DNA from: Variovorax sp. PMC12
GTDB taxonomy: Bacteria; Pseudomonadota; Gammaproteobacteria; Burkholderiales; Burkholderiaceae_C
Reading direction: 5' to 3'
DNA: 64,000 bases
Assembly (NCBI RefSeq): GCF_003019815.1
Contig: NZ_CP027773.1
Span: forward strand, 4,180,501-4,244,500
Shown here: positions 19,179 through 28,167 of the stretch, piece by piece
Layout: each line of letters starts with the position of its first letter
How positions within the stretch are numbered: position 1 is the stretch's first letter
Program-made: the position numbers and the translations under genes
The notes under the pieces: model-generated
Told to the model about the DNA's origin: nothing
Database searches by the model: none
What the model saw: the letters and a program-made list of their open reading frames with translations, nothing else

Positions 19179-20381
19179 ATGAACATTGCCGATTCCTTTG
19201 CCGACATCTCGCGCTTCGTCGAGATCCGGCGCGACATCCACGCCCACCCCGAACTCGGTTTCGAGGAACACCGCACCTCCGAGAAGGTCGCGAAGCTGCT
19301 CGCCGAATGGGGCATCGAGGTGCACCGCGGCATTGCCGGCACCGGCCTCGTCGGCGTGCTGCGCAAGGGCAACGGCAGCCGCACCATCGGCCTGCGCGCC
19401 GACATGGACGCGCTGCCGCTGCACGAGGCCAACGAGTTCGCCCACAAGTCGACCAACCCCGGGCGCATGCACGCCTGCGGCCACGATGGCCACACCACCA
19501 TGCTGCTGGCCGCCGCGTGGCACCTGTCGCAGCAGGGGCCGGACGACTTCGACGGCACCGTGCATTTCATCTTCCAGCCCGCCGAGGAGATGGGCAAGGC
19601 CGGCGCCAAGAAGATGATCGACGAGGGCCTGTTCGAGCGCTTCCCGTGCGACGCGGTCTTCGGGCTGCACAACTTTCCGGTCGGCGACGTGGGCCGCTTC
19701 GCGCTCAACGAAGGCGCGCTCATGGCCTCGAGCAACACGTACAAGATCACCGTGCGCGGACGCGGCACGCACGCCTCGATGCCGCACACGGGCATCGACC
19801 CCGTGGCGGCGGTGGTCAACCTTGCGCAGCAGCTGCAGACCATCGTGGCGCGCACCATTCCCAGCACCGAGCGCGCGCTGCTGGCCGTCACGCAGCTGCA
19901 GGGCTCCGACGCGCCCAACGTGATTCCCGACGTGGCCACGGTGGGCGGCACCATCCGCACTTTCTCCATCGAGGCCATCGACAAGATCGAGGCGCGCCTG
20001 CGCGAAGTGGCCGCGGGCGTGGCGGCGGCGCACGGCTGCACGGCCGAGGTGTATTTCAACCGCTCGTCGCCGCCGACGGTGAACCACGCGGCAGAGGCGC
20101 GCTTCGCCGCCGGCGTGATGCGCGAGGTGGTGGGCGACGACATGGTCACCGACAACTTTCCCGCCGTGATGGGCGCCGAAGACTTCGCGCACATGCTGCT
20201 CGCGCGGCCAGGCTGCTACGCCTTCCTGGGCAACGGCGACGGCGACCACCGGCTCGACGGCCACGGGCCCGGCCCTTGCATCATCCACAACACCTCGTTC
20301 GACTTCAACGACGAGATCATCCCGATCGGTGCCAGCTACTTCGTGAAGCTGGTGCAGCGCTGGCTGCCGTCGGGCGCCTGA
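19179..20381 (+). CDS. M20 family metallohydrolase (amidohydrolase, hippurate hydrolase-like)
   Basis: A 400-residue M20D amidohydrolase with two Zn/Mn ions. Seen: the opening RRDIHAHPELGFEEHRTS, LRADMDALPLHE, the metal motif MHACGHDGHTTMLLAAAWHL, FIFQPAEEMGKAGAKKMI with the catalytic Glu, and GLHNFPVGDVGRF. The dimerisation lid domain (about 185-300) includes GRGTHASMPHTGIDPVAAVVN. It hydrolyses an N-acyl amino acid or similar amide; the exact substrate is unknown. The Bug receptor at 20400 follows at 18 bp and probably brings the substrate or product in. Confidence 0.9.
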   Translation: MNIADSFADISRFVEIRRDIHAHPELGFEEHRTSEKVAKLLAEWGIEVHRGIAGTGLVGVLRKGNGSRTIGLRADMDALPLHEANEFAHKSTNPGRMHACGHDGHTTMLLAAAWHLSQQGPDDFDGTVHFIFQPAEEMGKAGAKKMIDEGLFERFPCDAVFGLHNFPVGDVGRFALNEGALMASSNTYKITVRGRGTHASMPHTGIDPVAAVVNLAQQLQTIVARTIPSTERALLAVTQLQGSDAPNVIPDVATVGGTIRTFSIEAIDKIEARLREVAAGVAAAHGCTAEVYFNRSSPPTVNHAAEARFAAGVMREVVGDDMVTDNFPAVMGAEDFAHMLLARPGCYAFLGNGDGDHRLDGHGPGPCIIHNTSFDFNDEIIPIGASYFVKLVQRWLPSGA

Positions 20382-20399
20382 GATTCCTCCCCTGTGTTG

Positions 20400-21404
20400 A
20401 TGACGATGAAAAAGAAAGCGGCCCCCACGATGCCTTCGACCCTGTTCTCCCGGCGTGCCTTGGGCGCGCTTGCCGCGGCTGCCGCGCTCTGTGCCTTCGC
20501 ACCGGTACATGCGCAGCAGCGCGTGATCCACATCGTCGTGCCCTTCGGCACCGGCGCGGTGCAGGACACGGTGGCGCGCGCCTTCAACAACGAGCTGGGT
20601 GCTGCGCTGGGCGCCAGCGCCATCGTCGAGAACCGCGCGGGCGCGGGCGGCACCGTGGGCGCGGCCCTGGTGGCGCGCGCACCGGCCGACGGCAACACGC
20701 TGATCCTGGCGGCCGCGAGCCACAACATCGCGGGCTTCCTCTACAACAAGCTGAGCTACGACCCGCTGAAGGACTTCGTCGGCGTGGCCAACGTCGGCAA
20801 CGCGGGCTACGTGCTGGCGGTGGCGGGCGGCATGGGCGTGTCGAACACGGCCGACTTCATCAAGGAGGTCAAGGCGCATCCGGGCAAGTACAACTACGCC
20901 TCGGCCGGCAACGGCAGCGCCACGCACCTCGCGATGGCGTCGTTCCTGGCGAAGGCGGGGCTGCAGATGACGCACATCCCGACCAAGTCGACCGGCGAGG
21001 CCGTCAACGAAGTGCTGGCGGGCCGGGTGCAGGCGGTGATCTCGTCGAGCATCGGCGTGATCGGCTTCCAGGACGACGCGCGCATCAAGCTGCTGGCGTC
21101 CACCGGCAAGTCGCGCAGCCCCTTCCTGCCCAAGCTGCCGACCGTGGCCGAAAGCGGCCTGCCCGGCTATGCCTTCGACTCGTGGATCGGCCTGCTCGCG
21201 CCGGCCGCCACGCCCAAGGCGGAGGTCGAGCGCATCAACGCTGCGGCCAACAAGGTGCTGGCCGACCCGGCGATCCAGGAGCGCTTCAAGCGCCTGGGCG
21301 TGGAGCCGCGCAGCCAGAGCGCGGAAGAATTCCAGAAGCTGCTGCGCTCGGACTGGGATGCGATGGGCGCGGTGGTGAAGGCGTCGGGCGCAAAGATCGA
21401 TTGA
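20400..21404 (+). CDS. Bug/TctC-type receptor beside the M20 hydrolase
   Basis: A 334-residue tripartite tricarboxylate receptor. The N-terminus is long and basic (MTMKKKAAPTMPSTLFSRRA), followed by a hydrophobic signal core and cleavage near VHAQQR. Family motifs: VPFGTGAVQDTVARAF, ENRAGAGGTVGAALVA and FLPKLPTVAESGLPGY. The true start is uncertain; ATGs at 20406 and 20430 are also possible, and no clear ribosome site decides. It lies 18 bp after the M20 hydrolase and has no membrane subunits nearby. Confidence 0.88.
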   Translation: MTMKKKAAPTMPSTLFSRRALGALAAAAALCAFAPVHAQQRVIHIVVPFGTGAVQDTVARAFNNELGAALGASAIVENRAGAGGTVGAALVARAPADGNTLILAAASHNIAGFLYNKLSYDPLKDFVGVANVGNAGYVLAVAGGMGVSNTADFIKEVKAHPGKYNYASAGNGSATHLAMASFLAKAGLQMTHIPTKSTGEAVNEVLAGRVQAVISSSIGVIGFQDDARIKLLASTGKSRSPFLPKLPTVAESGLPGYAFDSWIGLLAPAATPKAEVERINAAANKVLADPAIQERFKRLGVEPRSQSAEEFQKLLRSDWDAMGAVVKASGAKID

Positions 21405-21456
21405 ATGGCTGGGGGAAATACAGGCTCAGCCTGATAGTTCGTAAAAATACGCCAAA

Positions 21457-21494
21457 GCCGATATTTTGACAAAACAAGACAGGGCCGATATTCT
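21457..21494 (+). promoter_or_regulatory. hipBA promoter with two direct repeats (candidate HipB operators)
   Basis: A -35 TTGACA (21466-21471), a 17-bp spacer and a -10-like TATTCT (21489-21494). A 9-bp repeat GCCGATATT occurs at 21457-21465 and 21484-21492, 27 bp apart; extended to AGCCGATATTTTGA / GGCCGATATTCTGA it matches in 12 of 14 positions. The second copy overlaps the -10. The expected transcript start is only a few bases before the hipB ATG at 21504. Autorepression by HipB at these repeats is inferred from the family. Confidence 0.6.
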
Positions 21495-21503
21495 GAGTCC
21501 GCC

Positions 21504-21962
21504 ATGGACTATCCCCTGCGCTTCGTCGACCAGCTCCGGCCGCACCTCAAGGCCTTGCGGAAGCAGCGCGGGCTGACGCAAGCGCAGGCCGGCGCCCTCA
21601 TCGGCGTCAGCCAGGCCCGCGTCGCGGAAATCGAGGCGAATCCCGGCGCGGTCAGCTTCGAGCAGCTGATGAAACTGCTGTCGGCGCTGGGGGCCTCCTT
21701 TTGCCTGCGCGACGAGGCTGCGCAAAGCCGCGTGCTCGTGGCTGCTGAAGAGCCGGCGCAGTACGACGCGGTGAAGCTCCCGCCCGGCCCATGGACCGCC
21801 ACGCAGATGAGCGATCAGTCGGTGCTGGTGCGCCTGGAAGCCGAATCGCCGGGCGCACCGGGCGAATCGCTTCGGGCGCTCCAGGCGCTGAATCCCGGCA
21901 AGGAGGTCAAGCCCACGTCGCGCCGGAGCTTCGTCGTGCGGCCGAAGAGGGAATCCTGGTGA
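21504..21962 (+). CDS. hipB: HipB-like antitoxin (helix-turn-helix)
   Basis: A 152-residue protein with a Cro/C1-type helix-turn-helix at about 13-70 (LKALRKQRGLTQAQAGAL, IGVSQARVAEIEANPG). In HipBA loci such a protein neutralises the kinase HipA and represses its own promoter. It is clearly longer than the 88-residue E. coli HipB: the extra C-terminal part (about 75-152) has no domain I recognise and ends in basic residues. Its stop overlaps the GTG start of hipA (GTGA), so the two are coupled. Confidence 0.82.
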   Translation: MDYPLRFVDQLRPHLKALRKQRGLTQAQAGALIGVSQARVAEIEANPGAVSFEQLMKLLSALGASFCLRDEAAQSRVLVAAEEPAQYDAVKLPPGPWTATQMSDQSVLVRLEAESPGAPGESLRALQALNPGKEVKPTSRRSFVVRPKRESW

Positions 21963-23284
21963 CGCAGGCCCTGGACGCCTGGATGAACGGAGAGCGCGTA
22001 GGCACCTGGTTCGTCGACCGTGGCGCCCACGCTTTCCGCTACGACCCGGCCTGGCTGGAATCGACCCGGCGGCGTTCGCTGTCGCTGTCGATTCCGCTCA
22101 ACAGCACGCTCGAGGTTCGCGGCGATGTGGTCCGCAACTACTTCGACAACCTGCTGCCCGACAACGACCGCATTCGCGCGCGGCTGCGCAACCGCTTCCG
22201 GCTCAAGGATGCCACCACCTTCGGCCTGCTCGAAGCCATCGGCCGCGACTGCGTCGGTGCCGTGCAGCTGCTGCCCGAAGGGGCTGTGCCGGAAGGCTGG
22301 AACGCCATCAACTGCGAGCCGCTGGACGACGCGCAGATCGCCGAACTGCTGCAGGCCGTGCCGTCCGAAGACGCCCCGCAAGGCATGCGCGACGAAGACC
22401 TGTTTCGCATCTCGCTGGCCGGCGCGCAGGAAAAGACGGCACTGACCCGATGGAATGGCGCGTGGTGCCGGCCGCACGGCGCCACGCCCACCACGCACAT
22501 CGTGAAGCTGCCGCTCGGGCTGATCGGCGGCTCCAGGCGCGTGGACGCCTCCGACTCGGTGCAGAACGAATGGCTGTGCGCGCAGATCGTCGAGGCCCTG
22601 GGCCTGCCGGTGGCGCCGACCTCCATGGCCACCTTCGGCGGGCAGACGGTGCTGATGGTGGAGCGCTTCGACCGCGAATGGATGGACGGCGGCACCTGGA
22701 TCGCGCGGCTGCCGCAGGAAGACTTCTGCCAGGCCCTGGGCCTGCCGTCAGACAAGAAGTACGAGCAGCACGGCGGCCCCGGCATGCCGAAGTGCCTGCA
22801 GCTTCTGCAAGGCAGCCGGAGCGCGGACGACGGCATGCGCTTCCTGCTGGCGCAGTTGGCTTTCTTTCTGCTCGCGGCCACGGACGGGCACGCCAAGAAC
22901 TTCTCGATCCATCTCCAGCGCGGCGACGCCTACGAGATGACGCCGCTGTACGACGTCATCTCGATGTGGCCGTACTTCGGCGATGGCGCCAATCAGTTCC
23001 AGCCGCGCAAGGCGGGGCTGGCGATGGCCGTGCGCTCGCGGAACACGCACTACGTGTTCCAGACCATCCAGGCGCGCCACTGGCATGGCCTGGCCATGAA
23101 GAACGGCGGCATCGACGTATGGAACGCCATGCTCGGCCTGGTGGCGTCGGTGGACGCTGCGCTGGACGAGGTCGAGGCGCTGCTGCCGCCTGGCTTTCCC
23201 GCGCGGACCTGGCAGACCATTTCGCAGGGCATGCGGGGCGAGGCGAAGCGATTCCTCGCAGGCCTCGACGGCACCGCTGCGTAG
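21959..23284 (+). CDS. hipA: HipA-like serine/threonine kinase toxin
   Basis: A 441-residue HipA-fold kinase; the E. coli protein phosphorylates glutamyl-tRNA synthetase and induces persistence. Seen: the N-subdomain (about 1-110), the Gly-rich loop SLAGAQEKTAL with the autophosphorylation Ser at 152, the ATP-binding THIVKLP, MVERFDRE, the catalytic Asp309 in AATDGHAKN and the metal Asp332 in PLYDVIS. These numbers equal those of E. coli HipA, which supports the GTG start that overlaps hipB. All catalytic residues are intact, so the kinase should be active. The target is not shown by the sequence. Confidence 0.88.
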   Translation: MTQALDAWMNGERVGTWFVDRGAHAFRYDPAWLESTRRRSLSLSIPLNSTLEVRGDVVRNYFDNLLPDNDRIRARLRNRFRLKDATTFGLLEAIGRDCVGAVQLLPEGAVPEGWNAINCEPLDDAQIAELLQAVPSEDAPQGMRDEDLFRISLAGAQEKTALTRWNGAWCRPHGATPTTHIVKLPLGLIGGSRRVDASDSVQNEWLCAQIVEALGLPVAPTSMATFGGQTVLMVERFDREWMDGGTWIARLPQEDFCQALGLPSDKKYEQHGGPGMPKCLQLLQGSRSADDGMRFLLAQLAFFLLAATDGHAKNFSIHLQRGDAYEMTPLYDVISMWPYFGDGANQFQPRKAGLAMAVRSRNTHYVFQTIQARHWHGLAMKNGGIDVWNAMLGLVASVDAALDEVEALLPPGFPARTWQTISQGMRGEAKRFLAGLDGTAA

Positions 23285-23291
23285 AAGCCGC

Positions 23292-24278
23292 TCAGGACTC
23301 GGAGGTGAAGCCGATCTGCTTCACCAGCGGCCCCCAGCGCTCGTACTCGGCCTTCTGGTCGGCGGCCATGTCCTGGGGCGTGCTGGCGTTTGCGACCAGG
23401 CCGACCAGGGCCAGCGCGTCAACCACGGCCTTGTCTTTCAGCGCCTGAGTGATGGCGGCATTGGCGGCGGCGATGGTGGCGGCGGGCGTCCTGGCGGGCG
23501 CGTAGAAGCCGAACCATTCCTCGGAGGTCACGTCGGGGTAGCCCAGCTCGGTGAATGTCGGCACGTCGGGCAGGAAGGGCGAGCGCTTCTTGCCGGAGGT
23601 CGCCAGCACGCGGATGCGGCCGGTCTTCATGTACTGCAGATAGTCGCCGCTGGGGTTCATGGCGGCGGCGATCTGCCCGCCGACGAGGTCGGTGATGCTG
23701 GGCACGGTGCCGCGGTAGGGAACGTGCTTGATCTCCACGCCCGCGCGCATGCCCAGCAGCGCGCCCAGCAGGTGCGGCATGGAGCCGGCGCCGGGCGAGC
23801 CGTAGCTGGCCTTCTCGGGATGGGCCTTGGCCCAGGCCAGGAAGTCCTTGAGCGTCTTGACCTCGGCGGGCACGGCGGGCCCCACGGCCAGGCCATGGAA
23901 CATGATCGCGCCGATGGACACGGCCGTCACGTCTTCCGGCTTGTACGCGAGCTTCGGGTAGATGTACGGGTAGACCGACAACGCCGACACGGGGGCCAGT
24001 GCCAGCACGGAGCCATCGGCCGGCGCGGCCTTGAGCGTCTCCAGCGCGATGCGCCCGCCCGCGCCGGGCTTGTTCTCCACATAGCCCGCGTTCTTGCTGT
24101 AGCCCGTGCCGCCCAGCTTTTCGGACACGCGGCGCGCCACGCTGTCGCCGGCGCTGCCGGCGGGAAAGCCGTAGATGACCTTCACCTGGTCCAGTGCCTG
24201 CGCGATGGCCGAGAAGGGCATCAGCGCCCCTGCGGTGGCGGCGCCGGCCATGGTGTTCAGGAAGTGACGTCGTTGCAT
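23292..24278 (-). CDS. Bug/TctC-type receptor beside acetoacetyl-CoA synthetase
   Basis: A 328-residue receptor. Signal peptide: MQRRHFLNTMAGAATAGAL, cleavage near AIAQ. Family motifs: GFPAGSAGDSVARRVSEKLG (slightly unusual opening), ENKPGAGGRIALETLK, APADGSVLALAPVS and FLPDVPTFTELGYPDV. It lies 59 bp downstream of acetoacetyl-CoA synthetase on the same strand, so it may bind a keto-acid or short carboxylate. Convergent with hipA, with only seven bases between stops. Confidence 0.88.
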   Translation of the reverse strand: MQRRHFLNTMAGAATAGALMPFSAIAQALDQVKVIYGFPAGSAGDSVARRVSEKLGGTGYSKNAGYVENKPGAGGRIALETLKAAPADGSVLALAPVSALSVYPYIYPKLAYKPEDVTAVSIGAIMFHGLAVGPAVPAEVKTLKDFLAWAKAHPEKASYGSPGAGSMPHLLGALLGMRAGVEIKHVPYRGTVPSITDLVGGQIAAAMNPSGDYLQYMKTGRIRVLATSGKKRSPFLPDVPTFTELGYPDVTSEEWFGFYAPARTPAATIAAANAAITQALKDKAVVDALALVGLVANASTPQDMAADQKAEYERWGPLVKQIGFTSES

Positions 24279-24337
24279 GGTTCTGTCTCCTTGAGTGTGT
24301 GTGTATGCGTGCGGGGAAAAACTGGGGAGCGCCGGCG

Positions 24338-26335
24338 TCAGGCGGCCGTGCGCTGTCGGGCGTAGTCGATGAAGAAGGCGAGGCTGCGAGGGTTCTGCAT
24401 GCTGTCGGGGCTGGCCACCTTGTCGGCCGGGGCGCCCAGCAACAGCCTGCGCACCGGCACTTCCATCTTCTTGCCGCTGAGCGTGCGCGGAATCTCGTCG
24501 ACCTGGACGACGTCGTCGGGCACATGGCGCGCCGAGGCCTTGGCCCGGATGTCGGCGCAGATGCGCTCCTTGAGCGATGCGTCGAGCGTCGCGCCCGGCT
24601 GCAGCACGACGAACAGGGGCATGAACGACGGCCGGCCCAGGTACTCCAGGTCGACCACCAGGCTGTCGCGCACCTCGGGCAGTTGCTCCACCACCCGGTA
24701 GATCTCGGCCGTGCCCATGCGGATGCCGAACCGGTTGATGGTGCTGTCGGAGCGGCCGTAGATCACCGCGCTGCGCCGCGGCGTGAAGCGAATCCAGTCG
24801 CCGTGCCGCCAGACGTGGGGAAAGGTCGTGAAGTAGCTCTCGCGGTAGCGCTGGTCATCGGGATCGTTCCAGAAGTAGAGCGGCATCGAGGGCATCGGCT
24901 TGGTGATGACCAGTTCGCCCACTTCATCGACCACCGGCCGGCCGGCGTCGTCGAAGGCGTAGGCCGCCACGCCCAGCTCGGGGCACTGGATCTCGCCGGC
25001 ATGCACCGGCAAGCTGGGAGCGCAAGCCACGAAGCCCGAGGCGATGTCGGTGCCGCCGCTGATGGAGGCCAGCCAGAGGTCGGGCTTGACGGCCTCGTAG
25101 ACCCACAGGTAGGCGTCGACGGGCAGCGGCGAGCCGGTCGCGTTGATGGCCCGCAGGCGGTCCAGCTTCGCGATGTCGCGCGGGCGCAAGCCTTCCTTCA
25201 TGCAATTGACCAGGTAGGCCGCGCCGCAGCCGAACAGCGTGACGCCCTGCTCGTCGATGAAGCGCCACAACGCCTCGGCATCCGGCCAGCTGGGGTTGCC
25301 GTCGAACATCACGATGCTCGCGCCGGTCAACAGCGCGCCCACCTGCAGGTTCCACACGATCCATCCGGTGCTGCCCAGGAACAGCAGCCGGTCGCCCTCG
25401 CGCAGGTCGTGCTGCAGCGCCATGGTCTTCAGGTGCGTGAGCACGATGCCGCCGTGGCCGTGCACCATCGCCTTGGGCAGGCCGGTGGTGCCGGAGGAAT
25501 AGACGATCCACAGCGGGTGGTCGAAAGGCAGGCGCTCGTAGTGCGGCGGCGCGTCGTTGCGCAGCGCCTCGGCCCAGTCGACGCGGTCGCGCCAGTCGGG
25601 CACAGGCGCTTCGTCCGCGGCGCCCGGCACGTGCACTACGCGCTTCACGCTGGGCAGCTCGGCCAGCAGCTCCCTGACCTGCGCGATGCGATCGTGGCGC
25701 TTGCCGTTGTAGCGGTAGCTGTCGGTGGCCAGCAGCAGGCAGGGCTCGATCTGGCGCAACCGGTCCAGGACCACGCCCGGGCCCATGTCCGGCGCGCAGC
25801 TGGACCATATGGCGCCGATGCTGGCGCAAGCCAGGAAAGCGACGACGGTCTCCGGCCAGTTGGGCAGGTAGCCGGCCACCCGGTCGCCGGGGCCGATGCC
25901 CCAGGCGCGCATCTGCCCGGCCAGCGCGGCGACGTCGCGTTCCAGTTCGGCCCACGACACGGTGCGCAGCGGCGCGCCTTCCCTGCGCGCGATGATCGCC
26001 GGACTTGCCGGGTCCATGGGCGCCCGGCGAAACAGGTTCTCGGCATAGTTCAGCCGCATGCCCGGGAACCACTGCGCACCGGGCATCTCGCGGCGGCCCA
26101 GTGCCGGTTGCGGATCGCCGTGGCCGACCACGCCGAAGTACTCCCGCACCGATTGCCAGAACGCGTCCAGCTCCTCCACCGACCACTGCCAGAGCGCTTC
26201 GTAGCCGCCCGCGGGCACGCCGTGGCGGTCGGCCAGCCATTGCTGGTAGTCGTGCAGGCGGCTGGCGCGAATCTGTTCGGCCGAAGGCGACCACAGCAGT
26301 GGGGCTTGAGCTTCGGAGGGGGTCGAGTTGTGCAT
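24338..26335 (-). CDS. aacS: Acetoacetyl-CoA synthetase (acetoacetate-CoA ligase)
   Basis: A 665-residue acyl-adenylate-forming ligase that activates acetoacetate to acetoacetyl-CoA. Seen: the N-terminal ACAS cap (WSVEELDAFWQSVREYFG), the phosphate-binding loop VYSSGTTGLPKAMVHGHGG, the ATP motif YGRSDSTINRFGIRMGT, and the catalytic Lys in RTLSGKKMEVPVRRLLLG near the C-terminus. AacS-type proteins have this long C-terminal region with PDDVVQVDEIP. The open frame starts at a TTG further upstream (26356), but the ATG (MHNSTPSEAQ) is more likely. Use of ketone bodies or PHB breakdown products is the known role. Confidence 0.9.
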   Translation of the reverse strand: MHNSTPSEAQAPLLWSPSAEQIRASRLHDYQQWLADRHGVPAGGYEALWQWSVEELDAFWQSVREYFGVVGHGDPQPALGRREMPGAQWFPGMRLNYAENLFRRAPMDPASPAIIARREGAPLRTVSWAELERDVAALAGQMRAWGIGPGDRVAGYLPNWPETVVAFLACASIGAIWSSCAPDMGPGVVLDRLRQIEPCLLLATDSYRYNGKRHDRIAQVRELLAELPSVKRVVHVPGAADEAPVPDWRDRVDWAEALRNDAPPHYERLPFDHPLWIVYSSGTTGLPKAMVHGHGGIVLTHLKTMALQHDLREGDRLLFLGSTGWIVWNLQVGALLTGASIVMFDGNPSWPDAEALWRFIDEQGVTLFGCGAAYLVNCMKEGLRPRDIAKLDRLRAINATGSPLPVDAYLWVYEAVKPDLWLASISGGTDIASGFVACAPSLPVHAGEIQCPELGVAAYAFDDAGRPVVDEVGELVITKPMPSMPLYFWNDPDDQRYRESYFTTFPHVWRHGDWIRFTPRRSAVIYGRSDSTINRFGIRMGTAEIYRVVEQLPEVRDSLVVDLEYLGRPSFMPLFVVLQPGATLDASLKERICADIRAKASARHVPDDVVQVDEIPRTLSGKKMEVPVRRLLLGAPADKVASPDSMQNPRSLAFFIDYARQRTAA

Positions 26336-26449
26336 GTAGTGGCCGGGTGAATCCAAGGTGCCGCCGGGTGGGCGGGTTGGGCCGGATTGTTCGGGCTAGG
26401 TTGAAGCGTTACTGTTGAAACGGGGACATTTGGAGGAAGGGTTTACCCG

Positions 26450-27223
26450 TTGAAAACGAAGCTGGACGATCTGCCGGTCGCGCCTGATGACGGCACGTCG
26501 CGTGGCATGCCGCCCCGGCGCCTGAGCGTGGGCGAACCTGCGGGCTTCGGGCTGGACGAGCTGTTGCGTCTCTCGCCCTGGTACGCAATGCTCCCGGCCC
26601 CGGTACAGGGCTGGATCCGGGAGCGTGCCCGCGAACACCGGGTGGCGCAGGGCCAGCTGCTGGCCCGGCGGGGTGAGATACCTACGGCCTGGTTCGGACT
26701 CGCGCAGGGGCTGCTCAAGACTTCGGTGCTGGCTGCCGACGGACGCAGTTCCACGCTCGGCGGCATCCTGCCGGGCTGCTGGTTCGGCGAAGGCGCACTG
26801 CTGCGCGGCAAGCCGCGCCATGCCGACTACGTGGCGCTGCGCGACAGCCGCGTCGTACTGCTGCCGCTGGACGATTTCGCCCGTCTGCTGCAGGAGCAGC
26901 CGGTGTTCAAGGACTTCGTGTACTCGCAGATCAACGAGCGCCTGCACTACTTCATGGACCATGTGGGCGACGTGCGGCTGATGCGCGGCCCCGCGCGAGT
27001 GGCGAATGCGCTGTGCGGACTGGCGCATGTGCTGAACAACCCGCTCGGCCTCGTCCACCTGCCCATCGCGCAGGACGAACTGGCCGCCATCGCCGCTGTT
27101 TCGCGCCAGCGCTGCAACCTGGCACTGCAGCACATGCAGGCTCGGGGCTGGCTGCACGTCGGCTATGGGCACCTGACCTTGCTCGCGCTCGACCCCATCG
27201 CCGAGATGGCGCGCTCCGGCTGA
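26450..27223 (+). CDS. Crp/Fnr-family transcription regulator
   Basis: A 257-residue regulator with a cyclic-nucleotide-binding-like domain (about 40-160; LLARRGEIPTAWFGLAQGLL, LGGILPGCWFGEGALLRG) and a C-terminal winged helix-turn-helix (about 175-245; PIAQDELAAIAAVSRQRCN). Four Fe-S cysteines typical of FNR are not seen, so it is not an oxygen-sensing FNR. I use the TTG start because a strong GGAGGAAGG lies nine bases before it. It is divergent from the acetoacetyl-CoA synthetase; control of that gene is possible but unproven. Confidence 0.85.
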   Translation: MKTKLDDLPVAPDDGTSRGMPPRRLSVGEPAGFGLDELLRLSPWYAMLPAPVQGWIRERAREHRVAQGQLLARRGEIPTAWFGLAQGLLKTSVLAADGRSSTLGGILPGCWFGEGALLRGKPRHADYVALRDSRVVLLPLDDFARLLQEQPVFKDFVYSQINERLHYFMDHVGDVRLMRGPARVANALCGLAHVLNNPLGLVHLPIAQDELAAIAAVSRQRCNLALQHMQARGWLHVGYGHLTLLALDPIAEMARSG

Positions 27224-27351
27224 CGCCCTTTACCGCAGCGGCGTGGCAAACGCCGCGTGTAGGACGCCGCTGGATTGACAACGCGGCGTCGGCGCCCATG
27301 CTCCGGGGTGGGTTCCCCGCATGCTGCGAGGGAAAGAAAAAAGGATTCCCC

Positions 27352-28092
27352 ATGGACTCGACATCCCCCCTTGATCAACCCTCCGGCGCGCCGGGCGCCG
27401 CCAGGTCGCCGAAGGCACTGTGGGCAGTGATCGGCGCCCTGGCCGTGGCCGTGGTGGCGCTGGGTGGCGTGCTGTTGCACAAGCAGTCGCAGGACACGAC
27501 GACGGCCGCCGCAGCCTCGCCGCCCGTGGCCGCCGCGATGGCGCCCAAGGCGCCGGACGACTTCAAGCCCGAGCTCATGCCGCCCGCCCCCGCCGTGCCA
27601 CCTGCCGGCGCGGGCCCGGCACCGCAGGCCATGGCCGCGGCGCCCATGTCCACGCCTGTTCCGGCCCCGCTGCCGGCGCAAGCCGTCCAGCCTGCCCCCG
27701 CTCCCGGCTCGAATGCACCGATGGTGGCCGCCGCCCAGCCCGCACCGCCGCCTTGCGCAGTCTGCGGCCGGGTCGAATCGGTCCGGCCGGTACAGCGTGC
27801 ACAGCGCACCACCGGTGTCGGCGCGGTCGCGGGCGGCGTGGTGGGTGGCCTTGTGGGCAACCAGTTCGGCCACGGCAACGGCCGTGCCGCGACCACCGTG
27901 CTCGGCGCGGTCGGCGGCGGCTTCGCGGGCAATGCCATCGAGAAGCACGTGCGCACCGTCACCGTCTACGAGGTCGGCGTGCGCATGGACAACGGCTCGC
28001 TGCGTACGGTGGAGACCAAGAGCGCGCCGCCCATCGGCAAGCCGGTCACGCTCAGGCGCGGCGTGCTGCGCCCGGCCGACGGCCGCAAGTAG
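27352..28092 (+). CDS. Glycine-zipper 2TM domain protein (SlyB-like C-terminus)
   Basis: A 246-residue membrane protein. One N-terminal helix (about 22-42) is followed by a long Ala/Pro-rich linker (about 55-135) that probably spans the periplasm, and then by a C-terminal domain with the motif AVCGRVESVRPV and the glycine zipper GAVAGGVVGGLVGNQFG and LGAVGGGFAGNAIEKH, as in SlyB/OmpA-associated outer-membrane lipoproteins. The Pro/Ala linker is low-complexity. Domains of this kind are thought to stabilise the envelope. A ribosome site AAGGATT precedes the ATG. It stands alone between Crp and the hydroxyproline operon. Confidence 0.75.
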   Translation: MDSTSPLDQPSGAPGAARSPKALWAVIGALAVAVVALGGVLLHKQSQDTTTAAAASPPVAAAMAPKAPDDFKPELMPPAPAVPPAGAGPAPQAMAAAPMSTPVPAPLPAQAVQPAPAPGSNAPMVAAAQPAPPPCAVCGRVESVRPVQRAQRTTGVGAVAGGVVGGLVGNQFGHGNGRAATTVLGAVGGGFAGNAIEKHVRTVTVYEVGVRMDNGSLRTVETKSAPPIGKPVTLRRGVLRPADGRK

Positions 28093-28101
28093 CGCACGGC
28101 G

Positions 28102-28121
28102 GCGGCCCGCCTCCGGGCCGC
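28102..28121 (+). terminator. Hairpin after glycine-zipper gene
   Basis: Perfect stem GCGGCCCG / CGGGCCGC with a four-base CCTC loop, nine bases after the stop codon. No U-run follows (GATATCAC), so it may be a weak or Rho-assisted end, or a 3' stabilising hairpin. Confidence 0.45.
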
Positions 28122-28167
28122 GATATCACACAAGCTCCGTGCCCGGAAGAGCGCTTGCCCCACGAAT

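Noticed and set aside
21504..23284. Treating hipBA as part of a mobile island
   Set aside because: No integrase, attachment repeat or tRNA is near, and only the short promoter is AT-rich; the genes themselves have the GC and codon use of their neighbours as far as I can judge by eye.
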